In this document: piece by piece, positions 14,476 to 15,529 of the stretch | Position numbering within the stretch: the stretch's first letter is position 1 | Layout of the letters: every line of letters starts with the position of its first letter | Assembly (NCBI GenBank): GCA_026396555.1 | Contig: JAPLWO010000056.1 | Span: forward strand, 1-15,529 | From: Candidatus Magasanikiibacteriota bacterium | Lineage (GTDB): Bacteria > Patescibacteriota > Patescibacteriia > Magasanikbacterales > 2-02-FULL-50-9b | DNA: 15,529 nucleotides | Direction of reading: 5' to 3' | Translations under genes and position numbers: made by a program | Notes under the pieces: model-generated | The model's database searches: none | Seen by the model: the letters and a program-made list of their open reading frames with translations, nothing else | What the model was told of the DNA's origin: nothing

Positions 14476-15529
<1,054 letters not shown>

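Overview
The window looks like a piece of a Patescibacteria (CPR) chromosome. The evidence is short intergenic gaps, use of the standard code with TGA as stop, few Shine-Dalgarno sites, large secreted proteins with N-terminal VirB2/TrbC-like pilin segments, and a 16S rRNA with CPR-style deviations from the universal primer sites. The phylum is an inference; I cannot place it more finely. Every gene I can support lies on the minus strand, so the window is transcribed from high to low coordinates.

In transcription order: (i) 14476-15529 is the 3' two thirds of a 16S rRNA gene, followed within about 130 bases by an intrinsic terminator, with no ITS, spacer tRNA or 23S. (ii) 10089-14290 holds two large secreted proteins that share a repeated module, then a small soluble protein. 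(iii) 9848-9924 is a solitary tRNA-Ile(GAT) with its own strong promoter. (iv) 9535-9840 is an intergenic block of two long palindromic elements. (v) lepB and hisS form an operon with a near-leaderless promoter and a good terminator. (vi) 6567-7333 is a GC-rich, hairpin-rich stretch of about 770 nt with a promoter at one end and a terminator at the other; I read it as a large non-coding RNA that I cannot assign to a known class. (vii) 6391-6525 is a second copy of one palindromic element. (viii) rpsU, yqeY and two adjacent pilin-like/adhesin fusion genes form an operon that runs off the left edge.

Functionally the window mixes housekeeping genes (16S, S21, YqeY, HisRS, tRNA-Ile, signal peptidase I) with cell-surface genes (four large exported proteins). 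LepB could process signal peptides of the exported proteins. The two pilin-like fusions may be anchored in the membrane and display long Ig-like/IPT ectodomains. The least explained parts are the GC-rich RNA locus and the palindromic elements, whose conserved cores sit inside stems that differ at each locus.
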